A stretch of 64,000 bases of DNA, taken from NCBI GenBank assembly GCA_029204225.1, contig CM055094.1, positions 24,574,541 through 24,638,540 of the forward strand, given 5' to 3'. This DNA is from Diphasiastrum complanatum (taxonomy: Eukaryota > Streptophyta > Lycopodiopsida > Lycopodiales > Lycopodiaceae). Both the position numbers and the translations under genes were made by a program. The notes under the pieces are model-generated. The model had not been told where the DNA came from and did no database searches. It worked only from the letters and a program-made list of their open reading frames with translations. This document shows positions 50,165-62,938 of this stretch, piece by piece. The stretch's first letter is position 1; each line of letters opens with the position of its first letter.

Positions 50165-51459
50165 AGAATTTGACATTTGCTTAGATGTCACAATTAGACA
50201 CACCCTCATCTGCGGACTAATTCCATTTTGATTAGAATAGAAGTAAGTTTGATCAGGATATAAGTATGAGAGTTCTGTATTTGATCAACCTAATCTTAGT
50301 TTTAGTACTAGGATTAGAGAGGGGTTGATTTAGTGGAGAAATTATGTAATTAGAGGTAAGTGGGATTCGAAAACTGTTGAGAGTGAATGTTATTCCTCTT
50401 AGGAATTTTTCGGACATGTTATTTACTCATGAGAAATAGAAAATCTTTTGTAGCTGAGGTACAAGATCTCAGTGAGATATGCGAGTAACATATGTGGGTT
50501 CAGGAGGAATCTGCCAAATAAATGTGTTTATGTACTGGGTCATAGTGAGATTATTCACATATGTGCACGATTAATTTTGTATGAATCTACTGTGTATTCT
50601 TGGTTACTAGGGTTATTTGGTGCACTTAAACTAGTCGGTGAACATAGACATATGATCAAGCATTGTTTTGATAGATACTTGCAGAGTTAACAAATCTTTG
50701 TATAAAAGACTTATGGATTAACTTATAAATGATTTGGGTAAGGATCTAAATGTGGTGTCATACTAGTATAATTGAATTCTTCACCTAGACATTTGAGATT
50801 TCTGAATCATTGGCAATTAACTTGAGTAGTTGATTACTCCTAGATGAAGTTAATTGGTAAAACAATCAGTGTGATGAGGATTCACCAGAAACTGATAGTT
50901 TTGTTTTATATTGCTTGTAAGACGCATGATTAGTGAATCATTTGGGTTCATCAATTAAAATTATGTGCATTTGATATACAGTATTATTGGGATAGAGTAC
51001 TCCTTAGTTAAGGAATAGACTCAGCTCATTAGTGATTATATCCTAGAGTGCTCAATTGGATAATGAATCCAAGAATAATAAATGAATTGATATTCAGCAG
51101 GACTTTGGGTATCTAGATTTTATTCTGGATTGTAATCTAAAGTTTTTTTTTGGTAATTGGAGATGATTGTCATTTTTGATATGCGATCAGTCTTTAATTA
51201 CCAATGGTTTATAGAACTTGAATCTTGTACTTCAGTTAAAGAATCCCGTTTGAAGAATATTCCTAGATCTAGTATTTTCTTAGTGAAAAGAGTTTGGAAT
51301 AATTCTTACTTTTCTTGAGTTATGTTGGACATATACTCTAGTATCCCATAAATGATTATGATTTTGGATTCCAGAAAATTATGATTGATGAATCATATAA
51401 ATCTAAATATTTATGATTGAAGAATCATAAATAGATACTTAATTATTGTCAATGGATTC
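50165..51459. other. No gene identified
   Basis: AT-rich sequence, no coding or repeat signal that I can name. Confidence 0.5.
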
Positions 51460-51490
51460 TGCTGAATTCACACGTGTGGGACGCCCCTTC
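51460..51490 (-). repeat. LTR-end fragment shared with the right-end element
   Basis: TGCTGAATTCACACGTGTGG and the following GACGCCC are the complement, with one mismatch, of the LTR end at 63472-63498. No primer-binding site lies beside it, so it would be a 3' LTR end or a solo LTR. Confidence 0.55.
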
Positions 51491-53240
51491 CTACCATCTG
51501 AGAGGTCCAACTCTTAGAAATAAGGCTCTTTATAGTACAAATGTGAACCAAGTGTCCATTCTCCTTCCATGTCACAATTTTCAATAACAAATAGGGTCAA
51601 CTCATGGTCCTATAGATATATGATATAATTTCAACTTAATGAATTCAATAAACCGGTGCTATGCAATTTTCATACATGGATTATTTACCAATCCAGATTA
51701 CATAACACAATCACATGTACCTACTCAGGTGTCTCATTTTCTTCCTCTAGATATTTTGGTCACCTGAAAAATTGCATCAACAAAGGCACCAAAAACTCCT
51801 TTGACACAAGTAAATGCTAGGTTGTTACCCTTCTGACTACACTAGCTTAAGTATTACTTCGTTAAAGTTGCCTAAACCTAATGGAAAATCCATAAAATTT
51901 GGATCCGGGTACTCTTTTACGATATCGAATACACTTAATTTTTTTATCAAATATAGAGCTACCTCCAAATATTATGATCTTTATTTCATTTATTCACTTT
52001 AACAAGTATCTCAAAAGCTTTAGTTTGCCCAATCCTAAAGATCAAAATCATTTAGGATAAGCCTATCGGTGTTCCACCGAGTCCAAAAGGAAGAGCCATA
52101 AACACCATTTAACTCAATTTACTGGGAATATCGATACTCCAGAGTTAAGTGGTTAAATAACATAGTACCAAGGAATGGAATCCCTTTACTAGGTACATGC
52201 CTGAAAACCATACCACTATCATCGTGTTGTAAAGATCGGTTTAGAAAAATTTAGGCCGATTATTACAGCTTGACACAAAAACAACGGTACCAAAGTTTCA
52301 CAAAAACTGGGCTTACCCATAAGTATCGATGTAACACACCAAAGTTAAAAAGCCTAATGTCAAGTTGATAAGGCCTAACACATGCATATTGCCCATGGAG
52401 AAGAACCAAGTTTCTCCTTCCAAACCGTGAAGTTGATTCCAAATCCTCTTTTGGAACCAACTTTTAAAAGTACCAAAGGTCAAGACCTTAGAAAACCTCG
52501 GTCAACTGGCATGCAACAAGCATCAATATAGATATTCATGCAATTTCTTAAACTGTTGTCCTACCACATGCACCAAATCAACTATAACTTAAAAAAAAAA
52601 TCCATGCACAATGTAAAAGCCTAGATACTCATTCAAAAACTCTATAAAGGGTCTTGCTAAAAACGCGAAATCTTTTGAAATGGGTCAAAATCCTAAAAAA
52701 GAGTAATCAATTTTCAATTTTTTGATTTTTGCCCAAAAACATGCTTTTTCATAAATTTTTTTCGAAAAATCACAAAAAATTCTTACAAAATATAAGCATT
52801 TTGGCATAAACATCAATACATCATGTCCAAAAAAAATAAATTTTCTAATAAAATTTTAAAAATTAAAAATATTCAAAGTGAACAAAATATTGACACACAC
52901 TTATGATATTTTAATAGTCTAAATTGAATCTCATAAATAACTCACATAATACATTTGAAGCCAACTACGCTAACTCCACAAATGTTGAAACACTGCAAAT
53001 AATTTTCATATTACTTTTTTTTACAATTTAAATTCCAAATTTGAAATATTATCAAGGCTCTCCTTTTCAGCTAAAGAAGTTGATGACCCATCTTCTTCAA
53101 TAGAGTCTATCGACAAATTCTCATCCGAATCAGCATCCAATGTCAAGAGAAAATTGTTTATTGTGGCTTTGCTGCGTTGAAGCCGAGTCGAAGATGATGG
53201 TTGTGCACTTAGCCCAAGTCATTCTTGTAGAATAAATATT
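51491..53240. other. AT-rich sequence, no gene
   Basis: No coding signal. 52600-53050 is A- and T-rich with many short poly-A runs. Confidence 0.5.
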
Positions 53241-53248
53241 GTGGACTT

Positions 53249-55003
53249 TCATAAATGGTTCGTCATTGTTAACTCAAAATTAAATGCAAGCACATCCACA
53301 TCTTCAAGATTTATGTCATCAACTCTTGGTTGGTTCTTTGTTGCACGCTTCCGCTTGCCTCTTGGATCTAATTGCAACATTTCTAGCTCGTACCTTCTCA
53401 AGAAAGCATTTGTTAAAACAATACGCATCCAATGCACACGTACAATCTTGGTGTCGTTGCTCTGAATGAAGCCAATCACTTTAGCAATCCAAAATGGATG
53501 ACTTTCGCTATTTTTCGACGCCAAAATTGCAATCATGAGACTCCCGACCTTTAATTCATTGAGGTTACTGGACCATTTAGCCTTGGCAGCATTTACAGTT
53601 CGTCGACTTTTTCTTGAACCCAAATAAATTTCACGTTCTTCGTTGTGAAAAAGATCTAAAGACTCAGTCTGTTCTGGAACAATAGAGGAATCAACGGCCG
53701 TTGTTGGAATTGAAGATCTGGTTGGCCAGTGAAATTCTTCAGACAAGTTTGAGTCTCCCAAATCAAGCAAACATATTTTTTGCTCCTCAAGAAAAGTCCG
53801 TCCACCAATGTCGATCAAACTCGTCAAAAAATTGGTATGCTGCTTGAATGGTTGTTTCCAAAAAGTTTAACACCACCAATGGATCGACTGGTTGATGTTC
53901 TCGTTGAGCTTTTTGCTCCTCCAAGACAGAAGTTAGAGGACACAAAGGTGCAAGCTTAACTTGAGAAGAAGACACACATTTAAATAACGGACTCCTTTAG
54001 AAGGTAGCCATGCCACTGAGTTAGAGAATTGCTTTCCCCATAATAATGTGATGCCACCAACATTATTAGCAATTTTGAACTGATGCTGGAAACTAATATC
54101 ATTTATTGGTGCGATGCAATGTTCTTCCGACGTTTTGATGCAATCTTTAAAATCATATGTGCAATGCAATAAAACCACATTTGGTGCAGGGGTGTACAAG
54201 TCCTCGATAATACTCTGTAAGATTGGTAAAGAAAAGGCTCTTTTGCGTCTTAGCTTTTTTGAGAAGCAACTGAACATTTGGTCAATTTGATCATGAGTGT
54301 GACCCACCAGTAAAAATCCTATTTTGTTTTCTTTGAAAGTCTTCAGATCGACTAATATTGATAAATATGGCAGCACATCTCAGAAAGACTATTACCAAAT
54401 TCAAGTATTATTTTGTGAATTATGGTAATGGTCAAGTTTAGGTCATTTCGAACGTTTGGATAGTTGAAATATACTTAAGACTGCAAAGTGCCGTTGAATA
54501 TAAGAGCACCAACCAAATGAACTTGAATAAAATTAGCTTCTTTTAAATTCTTTGGCACTCTTACAAAATGTGGCATTAGTATTTTCTTTTGATCCATCCC
54601 GTCAATTATGAGACCCAAATACTTTTGAAGAAACTCCAAACACTTTTTCCGGTGTTTTGCAAGCTTTTGCCTTTTTGTTGTCTGTTGCTCTCCATGGATT
54701 TAAATTGACTTGGTAATGTCCAATAATAAAAGAACACACAAAAGAAAATTGAACTTAAGTAATTGGAAGCGCAAAAGGAAATTAATTTAATGAGTGAAAC
54801 AAATTTAAATAGCAATTACATTTTTTTTGGGACGTTTTTGTTTGTTCTATGAGTGCTTTCAACTGCTCACAGATAGTACAAACAGACATTCGAGATTTTT
54901 TTGAAATTTTTACTAGACCAAAATCTCTTTTCCAAAGCTTCACGAAATAAGAATAACTTAGATGTTGAACATCCTTGGACATTGTGAAATCTTTGTACGT
55001 AAA
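53249..55003 (-). pseudogene. DUF7869-like gene remnant (VGHTH protein)
   Basis: Minus strand in order: KLWKRDFGLVKISKKSRMSV with a CTIC zinc-finger-like start (about 54960-54840); IIDGMDQKK (about 54607-54585) and VPKNLKEANFIQVHLVGALI; FLLVGHTHDQIDQMFS (about 54318-54270); and a C-terminal part with SHPFWIAKV and RVHWM (53510-53425) and a basic tail ending at 53249. I recognise the IDGMDQ, VGHTHxxID and PFWIxKV-VHW pattern as that of large uncharacterised plant and animal proteins annotated as DUF7869; function unknown, often repeated in genomes. At least three frame changes and a missing block before VGHTH (where the family usually has a DN-x-ENKN stretch) mark it as dead. Its 5' side is cut by copia element 5. 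Confidence 0.72.
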
Positions 55004-57575
55004 GTGCTTTGTGGAGTTTACAGACATGATTTTTCATGTCTTCTAGAATGTATCCTTCGAGCTGAGTCGTGTATATATCTTCTTGTATAACTCCATTCAG
55101 ATAAGCTGTTTGTATATTAAGTTGATGTACTTTGAGGTTGGCATCTGTAGCATAAGATAGGAGGGCTCAGATCGACGAATGTTTGACTACTAGACTGAGA
55201 GTCTCGCTGTAGTCGACGTTGAGGATCTGAGTCAGTCGAACCACTCATGGGACTTGTTGTTGGGTAGTAGCAACGTCTTCGTCTGATTCGCTATCAAAGA
55301 GTGAGTCGAGAATGGACACGCCTGAGCCAGAAGCTTGGACAGTCGTGTCAATGGTAGGTGATGAAGGTTCTCTTGGAGCAATATTCTTGCCTTTGATGTC
55401 GACGAACTGATCCTCGATAAAGACTGTATCCTAGCTATACAAGATTTGCTGGGTATCAGGATCATACTGCTTGTATGTATTATCAGATGAAGTATATCCA
55501 ATCATGATGGTCTTGAGACCTTGGAAGTCCAATTTCTTCCTCGTATCTTTTGGGATCTACATGTAGGCAACACATCCAAACACTCTTAGGTTCTTCACAG
55601 AAGGCTTAGAGCCTAGCCTGTCCACATCTCGTAGGGTGTCTTGTCTGAGAGGGCCTTGGTTGGGCATCTATTCTGGACGTAAGCTATAGTGGAGACAACT
55701 TCGGCCCAGAATCTCTTGGGCAGCGATGCATGCGCTAGCATACATTTGGTTGATTCAACTAGGGTGCGGTTCTTCCTGTCGGCTAAGCCATTAGACTGAG
55801 GACTGTAAGGAGTGATGAATTGATGCTCAATGCCTTGGATGGTAGTACTCCTTAAACTCGATAGAGATGTATTCTCCATCATTGTCTGACCTTAGGGTCT
55901 TGATCGTCCTTCTAGTCTCCTTCTTTGCATGCTCCTTGAAGATTCTGAAGCAATTGAAGATTTCTTCTTTATAAAGTACACCATAGTCCTTCTGAAAAAT
56001 TCATCAATAAAAGTTATAAAATACTTTGTATCCTTTACCGAAAGATTTTTTTATCGGGCCACAAATGTCTGAATGTACAATGTCTAACAATCCTCTAGCA
56101 ATATGCTGATGGCTTGATTTAAATCGTTTCCTAGTCTATTTACCAACTAGACAGTCTTGATAGATAGGTAACTTGACTTTATCACGAGGATAGTCGAGAT
56201 AAAGAACAATAGATTGTCTAGGCATTTGTTGTACATCAACATGATTCAAGTGACCAAGTCTATAATGCCAAAGTAAACTTTTATTTGCATGAATAAAAGT
56301 ACTGAGCACCTGACTAGAGGCAAAAAAACAATGACTTAATTTATACAAATATCCATGCCTCTTTTCGAGTGCTAGGATCTTGCCTGTCCTATCAACTACT
56401 TTACATTGATCACATTTGAATTCTACTCTATGTCCTAGATCTGTGATTCTGCTTACAGAGAGCAGATTCGTAGATAAATTTGGTACATACAGGACTTTAG
56501 AAAGTAGCTTAGACTGATTATTTGCAAAGCTTAATCTTACAGTACCTTCACTTTTAATAGCTTGTGTGCTATTGTCTCCAAGGTGAACATATTTCTTGGT
56601 ACTATAAGGTGTACAGGACTCAAAATAGCCAATGAGACTGGTCATGTGTTGGGTGGCCCCAAAATCCAGAAACCAAGAACTGTCGCCGGATGCTCCTTGG
56701 TGGCTGGTCATGAAGGTGATCTGCTTCTTGAATAGGCTGTGAAGCTTCTGTAGCTGTATTTTCCACTTGATTCGACTGCCCCTTGCTGTTGTTCTTTGCT
56801 TGCAGTATCCGACAGTCTTGAATTGCGTGATTGTTTCACTTGCACTATCTGTAGAACAACTTCTTCTTCGTCTGCGGATTCGACTGTTCTTTGTGCTGTG
56901 CTGGTTTCTAGTCTAGCTTTGATTGCTTCGAGCCTTTCTTCTTCTTCTGCTTAGTCATGCTCTTGTTGGTGTATAAGGTGTGAGAGTCAGCTGAGGAACT
57001 TGAGGCTTCATTTCTCCATGTGTCTTCCTGCAACAACATAGTAATGACTCTCGAAAGAGTCAGTTCTAGATGTGTCGTGATGATCATCCCCCAGCTGTCA
57101 TATGAGCTTGGCAAGCTTGTAAGCAGTTGCATCACTACGTCTTGATCGTCTATGACAGATCCGACAATGACCATTTGCCTTAGCAGATTCTTGAATTGAT
57201 TGATGTGATTCTACAAGGAACCATTCCTATCTTGAGGGAGTAAAATTTTTTTCTGAGATGTAGCTTGGAAGCTATATCTCGCAATTCGTATAGTGTGCTC
57301 AAGATGTCCCAGACTTCTTTTGATGTCTGGGCCTCGGATACATGGCCGATTTGGGTATCCGTAATGTTGAAGATGATTAGCACGAAAGCTTTTCCATCCT
57401 TCAGCTTCCCTCTGGCGATTGCTGCGTCGTCTGCTTCGGGTTTCCCTTCTACACCTGTAACAACGTCATACAATTCTTTAGCCATTAGTACAGTTTTCAT
57501 CTTAAATTTCCACAGATGGTAATTGGCTCCATCAAGCTTGCCCATGATGGGACTGGCTTTCCCTTGGGAATCCAT
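55003..57575 (-). pseudogene. Copia element 5 gag-pol, truncated in RT
   Basis: Sister of element 1: gag MDSQGKASPIMGKLDGANYH (57575-57180), zinc-knuckle region, protease DSSWFLDFGATQHMT (DSGA changed to DFGA, about 56690-56640), pre-integrase (56290), integrase (56050-55600, with CPTKALSDKTPYEMWTG) and the start of RT. The RT breaks off at about 55003, where DUF7869-like sequence begins, so RT catalytic part, RNase H and the 3' LTR are missing. Frameshifts interrupt the rest. Confidence 0.9.
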
Positions 57576-57716
57576 GTGGAAGATTAGTCTAAGTGATAGA
57601 AAAAACTATCAGTGACTTAAGTATGAAAATCTGGTACTGAATTACAGAACAAGAAGACAATTACTCTATCGGCTGGTAGAGTCTTGTACTATGGAAGCTT
57701 ATCAGGCTACAAAAAT

Positions 57717-57729
57717 AGCTCTGATACCA
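57717..57729 (-). other. Primer-binding site of element 5
   Basis: The minus strand reads TGGTATCAGAGC directly after the 5' LTR: a perfect match to the initiator tRNA-Met site. Confidence 0.9.
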
Positions 57730-58937
57730 TGTTGGAGAAAGAGGCTGTGTGAGTGTGAGGAACAAAAATAGCTCGAAAAGAAAACGAACACAAAAGGAAG
57801 CGAACTCGAAACTCGAACGAGAAATGAACTTGAGCGAAAAGTGTTCGTGCGCAGCGGAATGAGCTATATTACTCTTTCCCTAAGCATGACTATGCCTATC
57901 AGAAACGAACAGAATGTTAGCGATAGAAATCATGGTCGATCTGATTACGTAGCCAAACATTAACAAAACATCAGAAGAATAATTTGTTGCAAACAACTAG
58001 ACAAATTATTAGTCGCAAATGATTTGTGAAGAGCTAGATTGAGCTCGACTGATAATCAGTCGCGAAAGGCAAGACTAAATATTAGTCGTCAACAGCTAGA
58101 CTAATAATAATTTGCTAAGAACAGATTAGCAGATTGAACAACAAGAGAGTCAGACATAATGAAAAAAAACATAGCAATATCGACGCAAATACAAACACAG
58201 ATCAACAGAGCTGTTATCAAATTAAGTATAGCAAAATATACATGTCAATAATGTTGTGGAGCACAAGACAATAGTGGACGAAATCGCGTGCTCTACAAAG
58301 CTAATTCAATCTGTAAAAAGGAATGAACTTGTTATTGACAATACAAAAGATCAATGCGCAAGGCATCTACTTTGTCTATCTCTGATAAGCTTTCGATGCT
58401 ATTATTTTTACACACATATCTTGAATACGCAAATGGTATTCAATATATACACAATTTTACAGGTGTGCAGAAGAAGAAACTACAAAGTGGATGTGCTGTC
58501 TGTAGGAAATCGTGGGTGGCTATTGTTGTTGTCAAATCTGTTAGCACAATTGCATGGGATGAGCATGAAAAGGCCACAACGTTAGCCTTTGCTGAGATGA
58601 ATGTTGGTGAAGATGCAAAAAATGCAACACTCTGACGAAATGCTTTAGGATTTGATTTACAGGGTGCCTTCGCTTTTCCTAGGGCACCTTCGGCATTTTT
58701 AAGGTAGTGTCGTCTTTTTCGCCTGTCACAAATCTCGTGTAAAAACACAGTGCCGTGTTTTTTGCCTTTTTCGCCTATGGAAATTTACTTGTATTTATGC
58801 AGACAGGCGAGTTTTTTGCCCGCCTTATTTTACATGTAAATATGCAGACTATGTGACAATATGAGTAAAAAAAAATGCAGCATGAATGGAGGCAGATTAA
58901 AATAGGATTTAGGAGAGTAGAGGAGATAAATCCAACA
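57730..58937 (-). repeat. 5' LTR of copia element 5
   Basis: 1208 bp, TGTTGGAG...ATCCAACA, matching the LTR of element 1 over long stretches (for example GAATGGAGGCAGATTAAAAT near the end). It lacks the GA expansion and carries extra GTCGxCTTTTTCGCC sequence near 58650-58720. Confidence 0.92.
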
Positions 58938-58945
58938 CTTTGTAC

Positions 58946-59265
58946 CTATCTTGCTCTATTTAAAGAACGAATTCCTTGACATGGGATTGTAGATTGACTT
59001 GAATCAGTAACTGAGTGGTTGCTTGTTTCTGAACTGCTACAATTCTCACCGGAGGGTGAATAGTATACTGTTTGGGGATTCATGAGACACAAAGATGAAG
59101 AGCTAGTACAAAATTCACTAGCTTGAATTGAACCTGGAGTCATTTCATGGTACACAGTTGTAGCTTTAATGTCAGACAAAGAACTAGTAGAAACTACATC
59201 AAAGTGCCGAATGCCAGGCCTTGTATCCAAATAGCTCCAAGGACGAGGAGCTTCAAAGATTTTTG
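58946..59265 (-). pseudogene. Open frame, possibly the N-terminus of the DUF7869-like gene
   Basis: About 105 codons read LEAPRPWSYLDTRPGIRHFD, then VVSTSSLSDIKATTVYHEM and a serine-rich end. It is next to the outer edge of element 5 and on the same strand as the DUF7869-like remnant. If element 5 inserted into that gene, this would be its upstream exon. I do not recognise the sequence, and the link is positional only. Confidence 0.35.
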
Positions 59266-59308
59266 ATTTTATTTAGAGACATGGTATGCTTACATTTCAG
59301 AACTGTTT

Positions 59309-59444
59309 ATGCTGAGCATGAGTATTTGTCTTTAAAGATTTTGAGTTATTATTTTATTGAACTACTTTAACCATGCTTAGCATAAGACTATCACAAGAGT
59401 TGTTAATTTTATGATTCTGAGAAATTTATATCCATGCTAAGCAT
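59309..59444. promoter_or_regulatory. Three spaced 11-bp palindromes ATGCTnAGCAT
   Basis: ATGCTGAGCAT (59309-59319), ATGCTTAGCAT (59373-59383) and ATGCTAAGCAT (59434-59444) start 64 and 61 bp apart, about six helical turns. They lie between the two divergent reading frames. Copies 2 and 3 sit in a longer direct repeat (CCATGCTxAGCATAAGxCTATCA). They could be protein-binding sites of a divergent promoter or transposase-binding repeats. Confidence 0.5.
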
Positions 59445-59484
59445 AAGTCTATCATAACATATGCAATCTCTTATTTTTTCAAAG

Positions 59485-60692
59485 TTCTGAAGACGAGGAG
59501 TGGGCAGCTTCTTGAGCAATTTAGGACCCACCTTCAAAAAGCAAAAGCTGAGGAAAGGCAAAAGGAAGTCATCAGGCTGGGGACACAAGTGTCGATGAAG
59601 ATCCGAAGGAGACATCTGTCCCGAAGTCTGTTGATGACCCCCCTTGTTCTTACACAATTCAGCAAGGCGATGCAAGAGACATCACAAAGTTTGTGAAAAA
59701 AAGACCATACACTTTGTGCATTGCTGACTTTTCTTACGATTTTAAGTTGGCAGGCTCGTTGAATGACGATCGCCCTTTTAAATACACTGAGATGAAAGAA
59801 ATTGTTGCTAATTTTCTGGAGGTCACCACAGCTCCACTTTGGAGGATAGTGGTATTCCACTCCAGCTAGCAACAAGTTGGCGTGCACAAAGCCCTTCTTG
59901 AAGTTTGCAATGCAAGCATCGAGAATGCAATTTGGTAAGGAATTGTTTTACTTTTGCCCAAGTACAATAATTGTTTCTCTACTCCAAATATTTTTTACCA
60001 ATTGGTTTGAGCATTCTTTAATCATTTTTATCTTTTAATTGTAGGTATAAGCCAAATGTAAGAAATTTTGGCGGAGCTCGACTTTGTAATGAGATTGAAT
60101 ATCTCTCTATCAGCTATTTTTCAACCGCTGGAAAGAGGTCAATGCTACATTACAACAATGTAGGAAGTATTGATTTTGGCAACCATTTCAAATTTCCTAC
60201 AGTGACAAAAAGTTAAAAAATCCCACGACTGGTTCTGTGGCTTCTCCATACCAAAAGCCACAACAACTTGTAAATAAACTGATAAACATGTTTTCTCATC
60301 TAGCCGACTGGATTTTGGATTTGTTTAGTGGAAGCAGGACAACCAGTGCATGTGCTATCCAAAAAGGAAGACATGTGGCTACTGTAGAGCTAGCTGAGAG
60401 TTTGGCAAGTTTTATTAAAATGAAATTAATGGGAGTTTCAGTTTTGTCAGACGAGTTTCAAGAAGTGGGTAAACTAGGCCCCTCCGAAGATAGTGTTGCT
60501 CCACTTTGTAAAGAGCCCCAACCACCTGCTAGTGGCATTGTAGGTGATGGAGGTGACCTAGCAAAGGTGGTTGAACAAACTTACAATGTTGTAGTAGAAG
60601 TCATTACACAGGAACAGTCTACTGCTCAAGTAGATGTAAATCCTGTAAGGGCTGCTAGTCCTGACCCAAATGATTTGGTCGAAATTTTTTGA
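59485..60692 (+). pseudogene. DNA amino-methyltransferase, beta class (bacterial-type N4/N6), decayed
   Basis: Two exons joined by a 110-bp GT-AG intron (59935-60044) that splits one Trp codon in correct phase. Exon 1: a helix rich in K, E and R (LLEQFRTHLQKAKAEERQ), then YTIQQGDARDI and CIADFSYDF (59723-59737, in the place of the catalytic (D/S)PPY motif IV), and LWRIVVFHSS. Exon 2: YKPN, NEIEYLSISYFS, then KPQQLVNKLINMFS (motif X), DWILDLFSGSRTTSA (SAM-binding motif I, normally GSGTT) and GRHVATVE. The order IV-X-I is the permuted beta class of exocyclic-amine DNA methyltransferases. Lesions: frameshift near 59560, TAG at 59867, indel in A-runs near 60205-60220, and Gly to Arg in motif I. 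Confidence 0.75.
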
Positions 60693-61776
60693 CTATAGTG
60701 TACAAATATTTCTCACAATTTCTTATACAGTGAATTCTTTAATCTTTTAAAAAAGGATGAGTATTTTTACTAAGATTCATTATTTTGGAAAGTGTTAATT
60801 TTTAAACGTCTTTGTGTTTTTTTAAGTTTACTATCGTTGGTTAGACAGCTATTTTAAATTTCGCACTTGAATCATTTTTTTAGATAACTTACTAATTTTT
60901 TAATTTTTCACTTGAATCATTTTTTTACATGCCAAGATATTAAGAAGTTTGTTTTTTTAAGCTTTTAAATTTTTTACTTGAATCATTAATTTCTTCGCTA
61001 TTTAACAATGAACAGAGGTTCATCCATCTACATGATTTGTTACTGTAGGTTCCCACAAGGTTCAACTGCATGCATCACTCACACCAAATCTTAATGTGCT
61101 TTTCTAAAGAATGGGCAACTTACAATTTCCATTCTATGTTTTTGTTTTCCGTTTGCATGAGACATAAGAGGATTAGTCTAATAAAACCTTAAATCCTCAC
61201 ATGCAATTCATAAGTTCAAGATTTCCAGCAACAATTAGATTATTCATTCTAGATAAATTGATTTCTCATCAATCTATCAACAAACATCCTGCTACTAAAT
61301 TCGAATCTAAACTATCCAAAATATTATGGATTCATGCAAATTGTTCATCCTAAAAAAATAGATTTAGACAAAAAAAATATGTGGATCTACTCATGTAGAT
61401 AATTTTACTTCAAATGGAAATTTTCTCAACGCTTCAGAAAAATAAGAATGAATTCCACTGTTGGTCAAGCCACGCACATGAGGCTTGTGCGTCTGCCTGC
61501 CTGTGTGAAGGTGTCTGAGAACTTGTTGGTTATCCGCAATGTCCCATAAGCAGTTAGGAAAATTGGGTTTGGATTGTATTTCTAGTAAAATCAAACAAGG
61601 AGAAGAGCACTCTACCACCAAGTTTGAAAAGCATGCTTCACACAAGAATTAGTGAATCCAAACCCAATTTCCCTTGAAAAAACAACACTCCATTCGGGAT
61701 GTGAATCCCAGTGCGTTCCAATTTCAATTTGATGTAGAACTTGTCTCAATCCCATCCTAGACCGCATCTTAGCCGA
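60693..61776. other. AT-rich, no gene
   Basis: 60700-61010 has three loose copies of CACTTGAATCATTTTTT-like words with poly-T runs. No coding signal. Confidence 0.5.
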
Positions 61777-61788
61777 GCTCTAATACCA
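61777..61788 (-). other. Primer-binding site of the 61.8-kb LTR element
   Basis: The minus strand reads TGGTATTAGAGC, two bases after the LTR end. Confidence 0.8.
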
Positions 61789-61789
61789 A

Positions 61790-62221
61790 TGTAAAAACCA
61801 CTAGGGCAAACCCCTAAGATGAGGATAGGAAAACACAACAAGAGAGACTATGGAGTAAAACTACCCAACCAAACCTAGATCCATCTTGGAGATCTCTTTT
61901 AGATCTAGCCCCCAAGCTATGCCATGTGATAGCAAGAGGAGAAGGGCTCAATTGGTAACCTAGACCAAAGTCATCGATGAGATAATCTCAACCACAATAT
62001 ATAGAGAGTCGGAGCCTGTACATGAACCCATGCAATCCCCATGCAGGAGGACAACTAAAAATAGGTCACAGCTCTTCATGCATTCCTCCTGCCTATATCC
62101 GTCACACATACATGCACTACTCCATATGTCTCAATTAGAGTGTTCGAGTCCTCTCAAGGTTATTAGTCACAAACAAGCCTTGATGTGGAATAATTTTAGG
62201 CCTGACCAATAATCTCGAACA
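61790..62221 (-). repeat. 5' LTR of a further LTR element (432 bp)
   Basis: Bounded on the plus strand by TGTAAAAACC and CTCGAACA, with a TATA-like CTCTATATATTG (minus strand) near 62000. A primer-binding site on its left fixes the orientation. No internal coding region is seen to the left, so the element is truncated. Confidence 0.72.
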
Positions 62222-62544
62222 CTGGAGGGCCAATCTACCATATTAGAACTGTTCCATGTCCTTTGCTGAATATGGCCGTAACACTATGCGTACGAGCAAG
62301 TATTATAAGTCGTCTACTAGATATTGTGGACTGTTTTGGATTATAAGAAAATTGGTTCTTTAGCTTATGAACTTGATCTTCAAGATAAGTCGACTGCTCA
62401 CCCAATGTTTCATGTAAGCCGATTAAAATTAAGTTTACATGAATGATGGGTCATATTCAAACTACAAATAAAAACACCTGAAATATCACAAGTACTATAA
62501 AGTCCTACACACAAGATACTAGTCTAAGCATGCCAAACAGGGCC

Positions 62545-62636
62545 TTGGCATTTTGCGAGTAAGTCACCTGTGAGTTTTGCGAGTTTTGGTTTCGACAAGC
62601 TACTAAAAAAAGAAGGCACGTGGTGTGCTATATTTT
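62545..62636 (-). repeat. Dispersed repeat (copy 2, inverted)
   Basis: Complement of 22166-22258: CTTGGCATTTTGCGAGT, GAGTTTTGCGAGTTT and GTGTGCTA are shared. Confidence 0.6.
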
Positions 62637-62808
62637 CTAGAGAGAGAGAAGGAGAGCATCCAAGAGAGAGAGAGAGAGCGGCCATCCTGCTTGTTATTCA
62701 TTAATCTGAACTGATCGATGGGCGATCTGTGGACTCATCCATGTGCATAATCTTCATGGATTATTCAGATTGCTTCTTCAAGCAGTGTGCTTTGTGCAAT
62801 GTGTAGAG

Positions 62809-62911
<103 letters not shown>

Positions 62912-62938
62912 TGTCAAAATATTGAAAAATCTATCTAA

